Below are positions 1-11,244 of a DNA stretch of 64,000 bases, in pieces; the stretch's first letter is position 1; every line of letters begins with the position of its first letter. The stretch is taken from positions 24,384,559 to 24,448,558 of the forward strand of contig CM046832.1 of assembly GCA_025618425.1 (NCBI GenBank), read 5' to 3'. The DNA is from Heliocidaris tuberculata. Its lineage: Eukaryota; Echinodermata; Echinoidea; Camarodonta; Echinometridae. The position numbers were made by a program, and so were the translations under genes. The notes beneath the pieces are model-generated. The model did not search any database and had not been told where the DNA came from. It saw nothing but the letters and a program-made list of their open reading frames with translations.

Positions 1-1522
1 CCCCTATCTGCACTTTTCCGTTTTACTGTGTCTTTTGCTCTCTCCCTCAATATCTCATCCTTTTTCTTCTTCTCAATGGCCCGCCCATAGTATTGTTCTA
101 ACACCCTTTCCAATTTCTTTGACATCTATCCTATATTTGTCTGTCTACGACTAGCAAAGCATTATGTTCCGTATAAAACAACCAATACGGGATTTAAAGT
201 GTTTTTTTTTTTAAACGAAAAACGTGTATTACTGAACTCAGTACGTTCTGGGGAAAGTCGGTTGAAGGAATTCTTCATTTTTTTCGGTGAGAAAGTCGTT
301 GTAAGTAAGTAATTTTCTCATTTCTGTGCACAGTATTTCATCATTCATTCATCTGTATTCAGTATCAGCACAGTGTGCTTGATGATACTAATGATAACAA
401 AATATCTCGCAATCTTAAAAGAGGAGGATTTTTATTCATTCGATAGTCCTCAATATCGTAAAGAACTGTACATTATGCAACATCAGCAATTAAAATAGGT
501 CGAAAACAAGGAATGTTGTATTATCTTTCATATTTTTTCCGATGTCGAGAGCTTTCTTCTTTTTGTTAGTGTATATACAATCAATATTGACTTCTTTCTA
601 AATATGAAATTACTAGTTCGATTTCTTTAAACACACCAATGCCGGTATGACTAAATTCACCCGGTATGACTAAATTCATTTTATTTCAATGTTTTACAAA
701 TAGTAGATTGGTTTCAAGTGCAATGCACAGGGCATAAAACGATTTGCGACAAATTAATGATAAGAAGAGACTTTTTAAAATACTTTGAAACAATGAAGCT
801 GAATTATACTCTTACCGTTACCTACCTAAATGTTATATTCATCAAATTTTCATATTATGAAACACCTATGCTTTGCAGTTTTTGTTAGTACTATTTATGT
901 CATCGCCTATGATACACATGATAATCAGTTTCATGAAATACAGTAAATTTTTACAAGAACATTCAGAAGCTAAAAGAAAATAATTATATATTTTTTTCCT
1001 CAAACGATGTTACAAAAAATTATTATTAGAACACTTTTGCTCATTTTCTGTATTTACGCAAAATTATTAATAAAGCACTTTTCTAATTTTCTGTAAAAAC
1101 GTTTAACTGGAATTATCAAAATATCGAAACAAATTTTACAGTTGAAGTTAAATAACACAAACTAATGAATGGTGGTGTTTTTCGGCAGTATAAACCTGTT
1201 TATATACCGTATATTTTGCTGGACCGAAACGTACTTCATGATACATACTGCAGAACGCCCGGTAGACACTGTCTCTTGAAATTGAGCTTCATTTTCACGA
1301 CTCATATTGACATGATTGATGTTTATAAACTCAACAGTTGATTTTCACAAGAAGTAATTCACTATGTCTCTGCCGCGATGACAATTACGAAGACAATGTT
1401 CTCACACGTTGTGGAAGTCCCTCTGATAATTGAACTAGCAAACAAAGTTCCCGCAAAATGTTTTAAATCTACTCTTCACGCAGTAAGTTAGAATGGGACT
1501 ACGATCTTCGTTTACTTTTTAT
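1..1522. other. 3' flank of gene A
   Basis: AT-rich sequence with no further Kazal exon or other recognisable coding sequence. On the minus strand the 3' UTR of gene A must begin at 1522. A canonical AATAAA signal occurs on that strand at 685-680, with another at 436-431; either could end the transcript, but neither can be confirmed by eye. Confidence 0.4.
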
Positions 1523-1680
1523 CTACGGTATAGCCAGGTTGCATCCTTCTTGATCCAATTTCTTGGTAAGTCCTGGGTCTCTACAAATGGCAATCCATAG
1601 CTGACAGGCGTTCTGATACGTCGTACCTTTGTTGTCACACAGCGGCTCATAGATGTCTGGACATTCGACATCACAGAAAT
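1523..1680 (-). CDS. Gene A exon 8: C-terminal Kazal domain A7 and stop
   Basis: The acceptor is TGGGTCAG at 1681-1688 and the exon runs to a TAG stop at 1525-1523. It encodes CDVEC, spacer PDIYEPL, CDNKGTTYQNAC, CQLWIAIC and EGC, then a five-residue tail NLAIP and stop. CDNKG replaces the usual CG[ST]DG turn. P1 is Asp. The protein ends almost immediately after Cys6, the same ending style as gene B, and this supports common descent of the two genes. Confidence 0.88.
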
Positions 1681-4600
1681 CTGACCCAAAAAAAATAAAA
1701 AAAAATATGCAAAACATGATTTACAAGCACTTATCATTAAGAAAAAAAAAATTATATTTATTTCTTTCATTTTTTAACTCTACTGGAGGTTTACCTCTTA
1801 CTTGGTTAGATTGAAGTATGTACTACATACATTTTGTTCTTACCCCTTGACTACTGAATTCTCTAATTCCCATATGGTTAATACAGGGACCAAACGGTTC
1901 CCGTATAGGCAGTGGGTTACTTTACTTGAACAAAATAAAACTTGTTTTAGTCAAAGGGTGTTCTTCGACCAGCCCGTGGTAGTAGCTGTTTTAGTTTAAA
2001 TAGATCAAAGACTGCCATGATTTATCCAATTTTAACTCTCTTGAATAGGAGAACATTTTATAAAGAGATGTAAGAGTCGGATTTTTTTTTTTTTTTTTAA
2101 AGAAAAATGTACTGGGTTTGTAATCTTTGAATGATTTTTATCTCGTTAATATTCTAGAATACCATTTAATTATCTACCCTCTCCACTTTCAGCGGACATA
2201 TATTAATAAATGTTCCAGCTTTATTCACATACCTCCAGCGCATGTACCTCTGTAAGCGACAGTTATAGCAGACTCCTTGTGTTGGCAAGCTTCAACAGAG
2301 AGGGCGCACAGCGACGAATATGTCTTGCCGTTGGTTGCGCACACGGGGTCCACAACATTAGGGCATGTATCGGGACATTCTGGAAACAGATACCATGTTT
2401 ATGATGACGTATATTACAACACAATGATAGACAACTGCAAAGGAAGTTGGTGATTTCATGGGATGATTAATCTATTTGATATAAGGCCTATTGCACAGAT
2501 CATAATCAGGTATTTGCAGCCCTAATCAGTATTTTGTCAAGGTTATAGTGCATTTCCCCCCCAGATGAACTTAAAAGAAAGCATAATAATCAATTAAAAC
2601 TCAAGTTTATAAAAGACTATTTAGCTAGCAAAGAATTGATGATCAGAAAGTTTACATTGATGATATTACACTCGTACTTATAAGAAAAAATGCCCACGAG
2701 AGAAAACGTTTATACCTTGATTTAGGCAATAGCCAAGATACGCCACCATCAGATCGGGAACGTCGTAAAAGCAAGAGTTTTTTCTGAGTGCACATTCACT
2801 GGAGTAGGTCACGTTGTCTGTTCCGCATACCTCGTTTACTTCAGGTGGACAAGTCAGGCAAGCTAAGGGAGAAAAAAATGTCATAATTAACAAAAGAAAA
2901 TTATATTATAGTGAAAGCAAAAACAACAAATATCCTCCATTAAAGTAGAAAATGACAATGATAACAATAAAGCGTGCTTTGCCCGACTAAAAATATTTTT
3001 TTTTAATATCGTCTAACTTTAAGTCATATATTTTAGATCTTTTTCTTTTTTTTTCTTTCTGAAACGCCGTATAGTAGAAAGCGTAGGTCCTTGACACGAA
3101 AAAAGTTTCATCAATTCTAACTGAAACGACTAGTGGTTATCATGTTCATAACAATATAAACACAAGAATATAATTATTATAACGTGGCCATAAACATGGG
3201 ACCATAATTGAAATATGGAATATATATAACTTGATGACTTAAAAAAAGTTAGCAAAAGACGCTTCAGAGGAAAAAAACAATAACAGGATAACTTATAAAA
3301 GATGCGTAGCGTTATTTGATTTGAAAAGGGAGGAGATTAGTGGCATATCTTTGATTTGATACTTGAAAGTGAGAGAAAGCTTCATTTTTAGAAAGTTCAA
3401 TCTTCTAATTAAAGCAGAGTTAAAGCTGAGTTCGCAGTTACGAATGTTGCACAGAAGAGATGAACAATTGTGTTTTAAGGACATGAAAGACACAAATTTT
3501 AGAAAAGACACGTGCTTGAGATTGAGTTTCACTTCTACAGGCATTCAATAGAATTTTTCTTTTTTAAATGGGGGTTTTATGATATTATTTCGATCATTGT
3601 TTAACGAACCGACGACAGAATGAGAATGTGTAATGTGAGGAATGAGTTTAGTTTCGATTTTGTAAATTATTTTGTGCACTTTAGTATCATATGTGTATTG
3701 AATTTCAAACATACTTTAGATTTTCATTGCCTTAGTTTTTTAATGAAATTATATAGGTCCACATCTGATAAACACTCACAGCGTTTCGACTCCTGTGGGC
3801 ATTCTCCTGCAAGAAGGACTTTTCTGGTCTCATCCTTTGCCCGACAGGCGGCGATCTGAAAGTGACAGAGCGATGGGTAGGTGATGTTGCCTGTACCGCA
3901 GATAGGAAGGTACTCCCTTGGGCAGATACTAGTCGGCGGACACTGTCTTTGGCGCTGCGCACATGGTCCGCGAGACGACACGACGAGCGTTCTGTCTTCT
4001 TGGCACTGTTTGACTAAAAGATGGCACTCTGTTTCGTATGTTTCGCCATCCGTACCGCACACGGAAGCGGATCCGTCTGCGGGACCAGCGGGGCAGTTGT
4101 CGTTGCAGGGTGTGTCACCACGACCTGGCTGTGGAGCTGGAGGATGAAAGATCGTCAGGCGTGGTCGATAAGGGGCAAAGACAGATGGAAGGCAGATACG
4201 TGGTAGAGGAACGAATACGAAGGGAAAGAGGAAACATGAAAGCGTTGGAAATCGATTTGTAATGTGTCTTTATAGGCTTTCCTTGCCCTATTACAAAACC
4301 GATGAAACTTAGCGTACTTTTATTTTCTAAATCTTAATCTCAAAAGAAACATGTATTAAGAAGCAGAGCATGCTAAAAAAAGCAAGCCAAATTTTGCAAG
4401 CTTTCAGAGAGCAAAACAGCAAAACAGCGGAAATACAGAAATTGTTAATACATGTAGCTTTATTTTTCCCTTGATGACGATTGCTTCTGGTTTTGTTTTT
4501 AGTAAAGTGCGTAGAAGGTGTACTCAGCTTCAGATGTAGAATTAAAAAAAAAATTTTTTGAGTTGACAGTTGCTAAGCATAAAACCAATATACAAATCCA

Positions 4601-7014
4601 AAGGCAAGGCAAACAAAACTTGAAAAAATGAAATAAATAAAAATAGAAACGAAGGTCAGTACGGGTTTGGCATCTTCAGGTTTGATCACGGTTAAAATTA
4701 GCTTGGTTTGCTAAAAATGTGAACGAGAATTCCTTTTAATTCTATGAACTTATTTTTCTTGAAAAAATAGAAATTTTGGTATCTATCCAATACATTATTT
4801 ATTACGGATTAACGTAAAGAGTTATCTTGAGGATTTTTGGACGTGTGAGAGTGAGAGTGAGATGTTGGTACATTTCTGTTCAGAAGAAAATCACCTAAAT
4901 GTTAATAATTTCTTCTATCCTCATGTTTTCATCCCCCCACTCTCTCTCTCTCTCTCTCTTGTCCGTCTCTCTGTGTCTTTATCTTTAAGTGTCTTTAACT
5001 CTCATGAAAACGTTGTTTTTAAAATCTTATTTCCAATACATGAGTGTTTTCCGTTCTCCCGGACCTATTATCTCTGCCTATCCCTTTATGCCCACCACTT
5101 TATTCGCCCATCATCATTCTCTGTCTTTTTTTTATTCTCCAAATTACTTTGGAAAGTGTTTTCTGACAGGGAATCATAAAAGTAATATCAGATTAATATA
5201 CTCACTGTTATTTCCACCAAACTGTCTAGGCGTTCTTCTCGTAGGAGTGATCGTTGTCTGTGTTGTTGTTGGCATAGTGGTTGGGAGAGCGGTTGCAACT
5301 GGAGGTTGGGTGCTCCTGATAGTTACAACAACTGTTAATATGAAAGCACAATAACACATTTTCAACTTTGTTGAAAATATCAAAATCAAGAGAATGAAAT
5401 ATGCAGCTATATGCACCTAGTAAGAGTAGAATCCAAGACAAAGTGAAACAAGCGAAACAGACAGTCATGAGAATATGAAAGGTACAAGCATTCAGCATAC
5501 GTACAATCAATAAAGATATGTTAGAAGGAGGATTACAGAGGAAAGTGAAGGATAGGTAAAAGGCCACAATAATATTAATCCTTAAGCTGGCACGAAGAAG
5601 TGCTACTTGACAAGAGCCAGGTCTTCATTCTATGGATACATTGGTATCAAGTGTGTGTTTACAAAAGGTAACATAATTGCAGGACCTACCTCTTGTTCAA
5701 ACTTTCATATTTTTTTTCTGTTATTGTTATGTATTGTCTTGCACAATGTTTTACCATAATGAATCATAACTTAATGAATATTGCAAGAGGTTAAAGTGAA
5801 AAAAGATGTGTAATCAGAACGTGCTCATTAAATTTTGGAAACAGTAAGCCTGCCCACGAAACCTTTCATCATACCAGGTGCTGTTGATGGCAGTGTTGTT
5901 GTTGTTTGAGTTGTTGTCGCAAGAGGGGTAGTAACTTTTATTGCTGGTGCAGGTGTGGTTGTACTCAATATGCTCTCACAAAATCCTTCATTTCTGATCG
6001 TGATGTGTGTACTGCTGTGGCAGTTGATACGCATTAGATGGCAGCGTGATTCGTAGACGACACCATCACTGCCACAGACAAACGGCTGTCCGCTCTGGCA
6101 TCGGAAGGCACAAGGGTCACGGGCAGGTGGCGGGGGTCGAGTTGGCACAACTATGGTTGCATCATGCAGATCAAGATGCGGAACAATCGGATGGAGTGGT
6201 GGCAACATGCAAGGAGGGAAATTAATATTTAGTTTCAATGATGCAATCTAAACGAAAATTGTATAATTCAAATCTACTGACAGATACTGAACCTGACTCT
6301 AAGCATTTCATATTTACATCATATTCGGGCGATCATAACATTCTTGGAATATTTAGATGGTACAGAATGTATTGCATAACTGACTAAATGAATGGGTCAG
6401 CACTAATAATATAAGTGTTGAGTGGGTGCGAACCACGACGTAGATAAAAATTGCAAATGCTCTCTCTATGTTCTAAGTTTGATGGATAACAGAGATTTAA
6501 AAATCAACGTAAATGGTGATCCTGATACCATAAACCTTAATTAATTAATATTTATTCGAAGCAAATACTTTGGCTTATTATCGGCTTATACGATTCAAAT
6601 TTCTCACCTTTGGCTACTTAAAGCGCTGCACTGTAGTGAATTTACATTTAAAACATTAAGTCCAGCTTGCAATTGTAGAAGTCACATGAAGTCTAAATTC
6701 TATTATTTCAAGCACATGAAGGCTATATTGGGGTCGGGAGAAAATATGTGAGCATGTTCATAGAATAACCACAATACAACTTACCTGGAGGTCTGGGGAT
6801 TCGTATGCATGACCCACTATGTGCAACACGGATGCTTGGATTATTTCTCCCGTGTGAACAGGCCGCTATTGCTAAATTATATTCACTCCTGTATGTGACG
6901 CCGTTAGACCCGCACACTGGCCCAAAATTGTTCCTACATCTTGTCAACGCAAGGTACTGTTCACAAAACGTTTCATAATCTGATGAGTTGGAGTCCTCGC
7001 AGCTATCTTTAGAC

Positions 7015-7053
<39 letters not shown>

Positions 7054-10000
7054 CATAAGAGCATAAACATAAAATTATGATGTTAATGACGTCTTGCCTT
7101 GCCTGGTTACATAAACAAGGAGGAGCATATGAAATGGAAGAATGGATGAAAGATGTTTTGGATGTAGATGTTTTTAAAGAAGAGTTAGACTGTCTGTTTG
7201 CAGTTGAATCATCCAGATACGTTGCGCTACCATCAAATTAAGGTATTCTCTTCCCACTCATATCAAAATCACCCCTTGTGGTTAAACTAATATAATTAGC
7301 ATTTAAAAATATTTTCTCTTTTTTTTAGCCTCAGACACGTGGTGATATTCTATGTACTTTTTTTTAATGTTTCATGATTAATTTAGCGACTAAGCTCATG
7401 ACATTTCCGTCAGAATGGGTGGTGATTAATTTGGGTTTGTTGTTAGTACTGACTGAAGTTACATGAATATGTAAGTGTACCCATAAATCATGACAGGGCA
7501 ATCTACATGACTTTCAACAAGTGATACCCGCCTTCAACATGTTCAGTGTCTCATGGATGTATATACATCGATGATGTGGGTGTCATTTCTTCTTTTTTTC
7601 TTTTTTAAATCATTATTTTCTGCTTTCAAACATGGAAACCATAGATTCAAGAATTATTTCTGGCTATTTCAAAATACACACTGGATGCAAATTCTTTCTC
7701 AGAATATTTTCATCGGGTAATATTCGTTTTATCGAAGTTTTAACAAAAAATTGTATTGAAATAGAGATGTTTGCTTTCATTGCAGAATGCCAATTAAAGT
7801 GGGAAATAAAATAGTTCCCATGGATCAAGAAATCGGACCGTAGTCTAATTAAAATGCAATTTCTGAGAAAATCATGACCTTAATCATGTTAATCAACATT
7901 GCCGTTAATAATCGAGCAATCTCTAAATTATATAAATAGTGCATGGTATATCATGCACTATACTGGATTATGTGCACGACAAATACTGAATTATCCCGAG
8001 TGCAGTTTTATTTGTGAAGTAGACCTGCACGAGGGATAATTTAGTATTTGGAGTTCATATAGTCCAGTAATGGTGCATAAATAGAAAATGCACTAATTGT
8101 TATAGTAAATAGACCCCTAAATCTATAACTATTATTGTGTATTAGGCCCGGGCCCTATAGGTCTATAAATCTAGATCTACTGCTGATTTCCTAACTCTAC
8201 AAAAGTTGCTTATCTCACAAAATGAACTCCAAATGTTAGCTCTCCAATGCTGTGTAACACTCTGAACTCCAGAAAACTTGAAATTGAATTATAGCATTCA
8301 TAAACAAATGTCTCATCCCCTATTCATTTAACACGGGATTCCCCGGGCAAAAATCAAAGTTATAGTACACGATCGTGCACTATAACAAAATTTTTGCACA
8401 TCACGTGATGCGATTCCAACCAATCACAGCGCGTATTATACATACACTATTTACTATAACAGAATAATGTGCGAGTATCAAACCTTGGCATCATACAAAA
8501 ATCGCAGGTGTATATCAATATTTTCATATAGACAGACTTATTTCTGGCATGTTTTGGGCATGTTTTCGTTTCAGGTCCGAAGGCACAAGGACGCATATGT
8601 GCCTAGTCATCTATCAACCATATACATGTATAGATGAGTACAATTTTAAGCCATGGTTTAAATCTCCAAAACGTAGAACGCGCATGTCCTCTTGTCCAAT
8701 GGTCGGACAGTATTTACAGCTCATTTACGCTTAATTTAGTCCACGGCGGAGGTTTAAACCATGGTTTAGACCATGGTTTGAAATAAACCTCTTTAGTGAA
8801 TTCGGGCCATTATCTCTATTAATGTGGGGTTGCATGGGTTGTTTGAAGAATCTCTCTCCTTACGCTGACTGTACAATCTGACAATGGTTTGCATGCGCAT
8901 CGTTCACAATGGCCGGCATCATGCCATTTAACCTGATGAATTGGCGTCTTCGAGAAACGAGATTCTGTTTAAAAATCTAATTAGGTACATGTCAGAAAAG
9001 ATTATGTAACTACATTCCACTTGCTTTCCCCGTGCTAATAGATTACGATTTAAAATTAAAAGTTAGTGCCAAATTCTCTTTCAACAATACTGCGATTTCT
9101 CCATGTCTTGATTTGATTAGTTCACGAACAAGATACCCCAGGCTTGCCAGTATTAAAAAATAAGCAAGGCTGTGTTTGATTACGGGTCAGGTCTGAATTT
9201 TACATTCATTTTGAGCATCCTTTTTTAAGATTAATCGAAATTTTAAATAAATTCTGATAACTTAGGATAATCACATTTCTTAATCATATCGTTAAATTTA
9301 ATTTTCATATCTTATAATCATTCAAAATGACATGAATATAGTAGATCTTGATAAAGTTAAACATCGATTACTTAAAAATTAGAGTTTTCTGATACATGCA
9401 AAACCCTGATCTCCTTTCGAGGCACACAAGTTTATACAGAGGAATTATCTATCTTGCCTCTAATTCAACTTCAAGTCGCATGGTATTGGTGTCCAGGGAT
9501 AAGTTCACTGACAAAACCAACTTGTTAATAAGTAGAATCGGATCACATCGCATTGTAAAGATCAAGAGATTGTGAAGTCAATGATTGGTTAATTGTACCA
9601 CCTTGCAATCAATTAAAGACAACCGTTATCTCGTTGAAAGAACGTTGTTTTGGAAATACATGCTATCATGTCCCTAAACAATTTATATGCCCTCCTTTAT
9701 GTAATAGTAAACTAAATCAGTCAGTAACATGTTGCTTTTTTAAAAACATTTTCTTTCTTGTTTCAATGAATACACATTTCAATCACCCGCCTTCTCTGGA
9801 AAAGGAACGTATGTCTTTGGAGTATCTGTCTCATTATTTACATGTCAAAAAAACCTTGCTTATTCTCGTAAAATGTCATGAGGCATGTAGAAAAGATGAT
9901 AAGATGACAAAATGAATGAACTTGGCCGAAGTTCATATAAGGCATGTTTATAACGGAAATTAAGAGAAGGCAAAAATAATAATATTGTTTCATTTTATTT

Positions 10001-10583
10001 TCTCTTTTTTTAACCCCAGGTAAGCGAGGTGAATGTAAACATCTCGTCAACGACTGTTTAATTCAACCTTTGATCGTAGCTGTTATGAAGATGACCTGTG
10101 AAGATAGTTTGAAATGCTTTGATGCAATTTATATCTGCTCGAACAGTTTGGTCTGCCAGCGATTAATGGTCAGTCTGAATTATCCCATATGAACCCTAAC
10201 TAGGTATCGCTGTGATCTGTGCCAGAAAACAGCCAAATTTTATTTTTTTATGTTTCAGTTACGTTCCAACTACTTATATGTGCTTGTCGAAAATCAGCGC
10301 TTACGGGCATTACTATATTTTGTTTCCTTACAAATACTTTGTCTGAAGGCCAGCCTTTCAATCATATGCATAACAAATTATAATAAAATCACTTTCATTC
10401 TAATCTGTCTGGTCATCTTATTATGCAGAGATCATAGAGATGCCTATCATGTCTATTTCTTTCAACTTTGTAACATAATTGAATAAATATCAACCTACCA
10501 TCTTCACCTGAGTCAGCTGTTACTCGAACTGATGCTGCGTAAAAGATGCACATGAATACGTTGAAAATATACTGTAAATCCAT
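1523..10583 (-). CDS. Gene A: secreted seven-Kazal-domain protein (8 coding exons, complete)
   Basis: Spliced CDS, in coding order: 10583-10499, 7006-6785, 6150-5875, 5331-5206, 4136-3780, 2862-2716, 2379-2233, 1680-1523. The exon lengths (85, 222, 276, 126, 357, 147, 147, 158) sum to 1518 nt, exactly 506 codons with the stop. Every junction is phase 1 with GT-AG borders. The product starts with a signal peptide, followed by a degenerate Kazal domain, a Kazal domain, a Thr/Pro-rich linker and five more Kazal domains. Spacing between Cys4 and Cys5 is about six residues, as in agrin-type Kazal domains rather than classical ovomucoid. Kazal domains are canonical serine-protease inhibitors; secretion is inferred from the leader. 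No transmembrane segment or GPI signal is seen at the C-terminus. Extra symmetric exons in introns cannot be excluded because they would not break the frame. The physiological target is unknown. Confidence 0.88.
1681..2232 (-). other. Gene A intron 7
   Basis: 552-nt phase 1 intron with GT-AG borders. AT-rich; a T run lies near 2080-2098. No other feature was seen. Confidence 0.7.
2233..2379 (-). CDS. Gene A exon 7: Kazal domain A6
   Basis: Like exon 6, this exon is 49 codons long and symmetric in phase 1 (acceptor TTTCCAG, donor GTATGT). It encodes CPDTC, spacer PNVVDPV, CATNGKTYSSLC, CALSVEAC and RGTC. P1 is Asn. The equal length and similar cysteine spacing of exons 6 and 7 suggest tandem exon duplication. 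On this exon only the minus strand reads as a Kazal fold; the plus-strand open frame across the same bases is a shadow. Confidence 0.88.
2716..2862 (-). CDS. Gene A exon 6: Kazal domain A5
   Basis: This 49-codon symmetric exon has acceptor CCCTTAG and donor GTATAA. Cysteines occur as CLTC, a seven-residue spacer (PPEVNEV), CGTDNVTYSSEC, CALRKNSC and YLGYC, giving a complete six-cysteine Kazal domain. Cys1 and Cys2 are close together, as in agrin/follistatin-type modules. P1 is Pro, which is unusual for an active inhibitor and suggests a structural or altered role. NVT is a potential N-glycosylation site. Confidence 0.88.
2863..3779 (-). other. Gene A intron 5
   Basis: 917-nt phase 1 intron. 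Open frames near 3290-3550 on both strands have no recognisable protein character. Nothing else was seen. The shorter intron 6 (2380-2715) is equally featureless. Confidence 0.65.
3780..4136 (-). CDS. Gene A exon 5: two Kazal domains (A3, A4) in one exon
   Basis: This 119-codon exon has phase 1 borders (acceptor CTCCAG, donor GTGAGT). The first domain has CNDNC, an 11-residue Cys2-Cys3 spacing instead of the usual 7, then CGTDGETYETEC, CHLLVKQC and GPC; its P1 is Ala. The second domain follows after only a few residues: CPPTSIC, PREYLPI, CGTGNITYPSLC, CHFQIAAC and GEC, with the canonical spacing of 7. Its P1 is Arg, which predicts inhibition of a trypsin-like protease. NIT in the second domain is an N-glycosylation sequon. 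This is the only two-domain exon in either gene, so an intron was probably lost here, or the domain was duplicated within the exon. Confidence 0.87.
4137..5205 (-). other. Gene A intron 4
   Basis: 1069-nt phase 1 intron. It has a pyrimidine-rich stretch next to the exon 5 acceptor (on the minus strand, about 4150-4260) and a short (CT)n tract at 4940-4960. No additional exon was recognised. Confidence 0.65.
5206..5331 (-). CDS. Gene A exon 4: Thr/Pro-rich linker exon without Kazal
   Basis: This 42-codon symmetric phase 1 exon is bordered by acceptor TTAACAG and donor GTGAGT. It contains no cysteine and reads as Val/Thr/Pro-rich sequence (for example ALPTTMPTTTQTTITPTRRT), continuing the linker begun in exon 3. 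It ends GGNN and joins exon 5 to create the N-glycosylation sequon Asn-Asn-Thr across the splice junction. As an in-frame cassette without structural cysteines it could be skipped in alternative transcripts without disturbing the flanking domains. Confidence 0.72.
5332..5874 (-). other. Gene A intron 3
   Basis: 543-nt phase 1 intron separating the two linker exons. No recognisable content. Confidence 0.65.
5875..6150 (-). CDS. Gene A exon 3: Kazal domain A2 plus Thr-rich linker
   Basis: This 92-codon exon has donor GTATGA and acceptor CATAG, phase 1 on both sides. It starts with a Pro-rich hinge (VPTRPPPPARDPC), followed by a full six-cysteine Kazal core: CAFRC, CGSDGVVYESRC, CHLMRINC and GFC. 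P1 is Ser. The rest is a mucin-like tail rich in Thr, Ser, Pro and Ala (for example TTTQTTTTLPSTAP), a likely O-glycosylation region. The exact 5' acceptor is inferred from phase and the nearest AG. The polypyrimidine tract there is mediocre, so the start could shift by a few codons. Confidence 0.83.
6151..6784 (-). other. Gene A intron 2
   Basis: 634-nt phase 1 intron. AT-rich, nothing recognised. Confidence 0.65.
6785..7006 (-). CDS. Gene A exon 2: degenerate Kazal domain (A1)
   Basis: This 74-codon exon is phase 1 on both sides, with acceptor TCTAAAG and donor GTAAGT. It encodes an acidic N-terminal stretch (SCEDSNSSDYETFC) and then a Kazal core, CRNNFGPVCGSNGVTYRSE. The next residue should be Cys4 but is Tyr (codon TAT, one transition from TGT). 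Cys5 (AAC) and Cys6 (GSC) remain. In Kazal folds Cys2 pairs with Cys4, so one disulfide should be missing unless one of the extra N-terminal cysteines compensates. P1 (second residue after Cys2) is Asn. Gene B exon 42528-42749 has exactly the same length and position and keeps all six cysteines. A (CT)n microsatellite lies just upstream and serves as the polypyrimidine tract. Confidence 0.85.
7018..7049. repeat. (AG)n/(CT)n microsatellite at the exon 2 acceptor
   Basis: About 15 AG units on the plus strand. Read on the minus strand they are a CT run ending about 11 nt before the TAAAG acceptor of gene A exon 2, so the microsatellite forms its polypyrimidine tract. Confidence 0.9.
7940..8470. 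repeat. Inverted-repeat (MITE-like) element(s)
   Basis: A perfect 14-bp inverted pair, GTTATAGTAAATAG at 8099-8112 and its complement at 8447-8460, bounds one segment. An adjacent imperfect palindrome (about 7962-8072, centre near 8015) has arms containing AAATACTGAATTATCCC and its complement. The two parts look like overlapping non-autonomous DNA elements. There is no coding capacity. Confidence 0.55.
8645..8815. repeat. Degenerate repeat with CCATGGTTT motifs
   Basis: The palindromic motif AAACCATGGTTT or variants recur at about 8650, 8755 and 8770, followed by TTTAGTGAATTCGGGCC. This suggests a decayed short inverted-repeat element. Its boundaries are uncertain. Confidence 0.35.
10499..10583 (-). 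CDS. Gene A exon 1, start codon and signal peptide
   Basis: The ATG is at 10583-10581. It opens a 28-codon leader starting MDLQYIFNVFMCIFYAASVR and followed by VTADSGED, with a hydrophobic core and a plausible signal-peptidase site after Val-Thr-Ala. The exon ends in phase 1 (GAT G) at a donor reading GTAGGT (10498-10493). Joined to exon 2 it gives Asp at the junction. This start was chosen because it is the only signal-peptide-like exon upstream of exon 2 with the required phase, and because the total CDS then closes exactly on the stop codon at 1523. Confidence 0.8.
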
Positions 10584-10675
10584 AGCTGTCTCTTCTCTTC
10601 TTTGGTTTAGTTTATATTCACCAACTTAAATCTTCAGATGAACGTGGTTGTGTTTCGTTTTCCCCCTTGCTTCAC
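10584..10675 (-). other. Gene A 5' UTR, acceptor of a leader intron
   Basis: Upstream of the ATG on the minus strand is a good acceptor: a CT-rich tract (TCTCTCTCTTTCATTTTGCAG) immediately precedes 10675. This indicates that the coding exon begins with about 92 nt of untranslated leader spliced to a further upstream non-coding exon. That non-coding exon and the transcription start were not identified. Confidence 0.5.
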
Positions 10676-11244
10676 CTGCAAAATGAAAGAGAGAGATTCC
10701 TTTAATGACAAAATAAACCTTTAAAACTCGAGATAAATTGAAGATTGGTTAACTTGATATAAAGACGCATCAGTTTCCTTACATCAAGACATGTTAAACC
10801 TTCTGGACGTCTGAATTGCACGACTCACTCCAAGAGAATGAAAGGAGAGTCCGCAATAGGTAGGTCCAATATCTATGGTTCAACAGAGATGAAGGTGTGT
10901 ACTGCTGTGAGAGTACAGTGCTAAGTGTCCCATGACGAGTAAGCGGCTACTTCTACCAAGCCTTAGTAACCGTCATGATGAATATATCTTGTCGCTATGG
11001 CTTCAGAATGCTCGAAAGGCAACCTGTGGATTTTAGAAAATAGGTTCAGGGCGGCGGTGGAGGGGGGGGGGGGGCTGGTCATTAGGAATATTACATGTTA
11101 CACTTTTTTATTGTTTCCGTATAAAGCCCACATACCTTGGTGGATGAATAATTACTTATTAAATTACTTCCACTAAATGTCCCTGTCACTTAACATCACT
11201 GCATTAGGATAATTTTAGGACAGAGCTGACGATTTTAAAAGACA

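Larger units (their letters stand above)
7050..10498 (-). other. Gene A intron 1
   Basis: This is the largest gene A intron (about 3.5 kb from 7007). I scanned it for a counterpart of the extra N-terminal Kazal exon of gene B (51550-51786) and found none. It contains an inverted-repeat element at 7940-8470 and CCATGG-containing repeats near 8645-8800; the rest is AT-rich and unremarkable. Confidence 0.6.
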
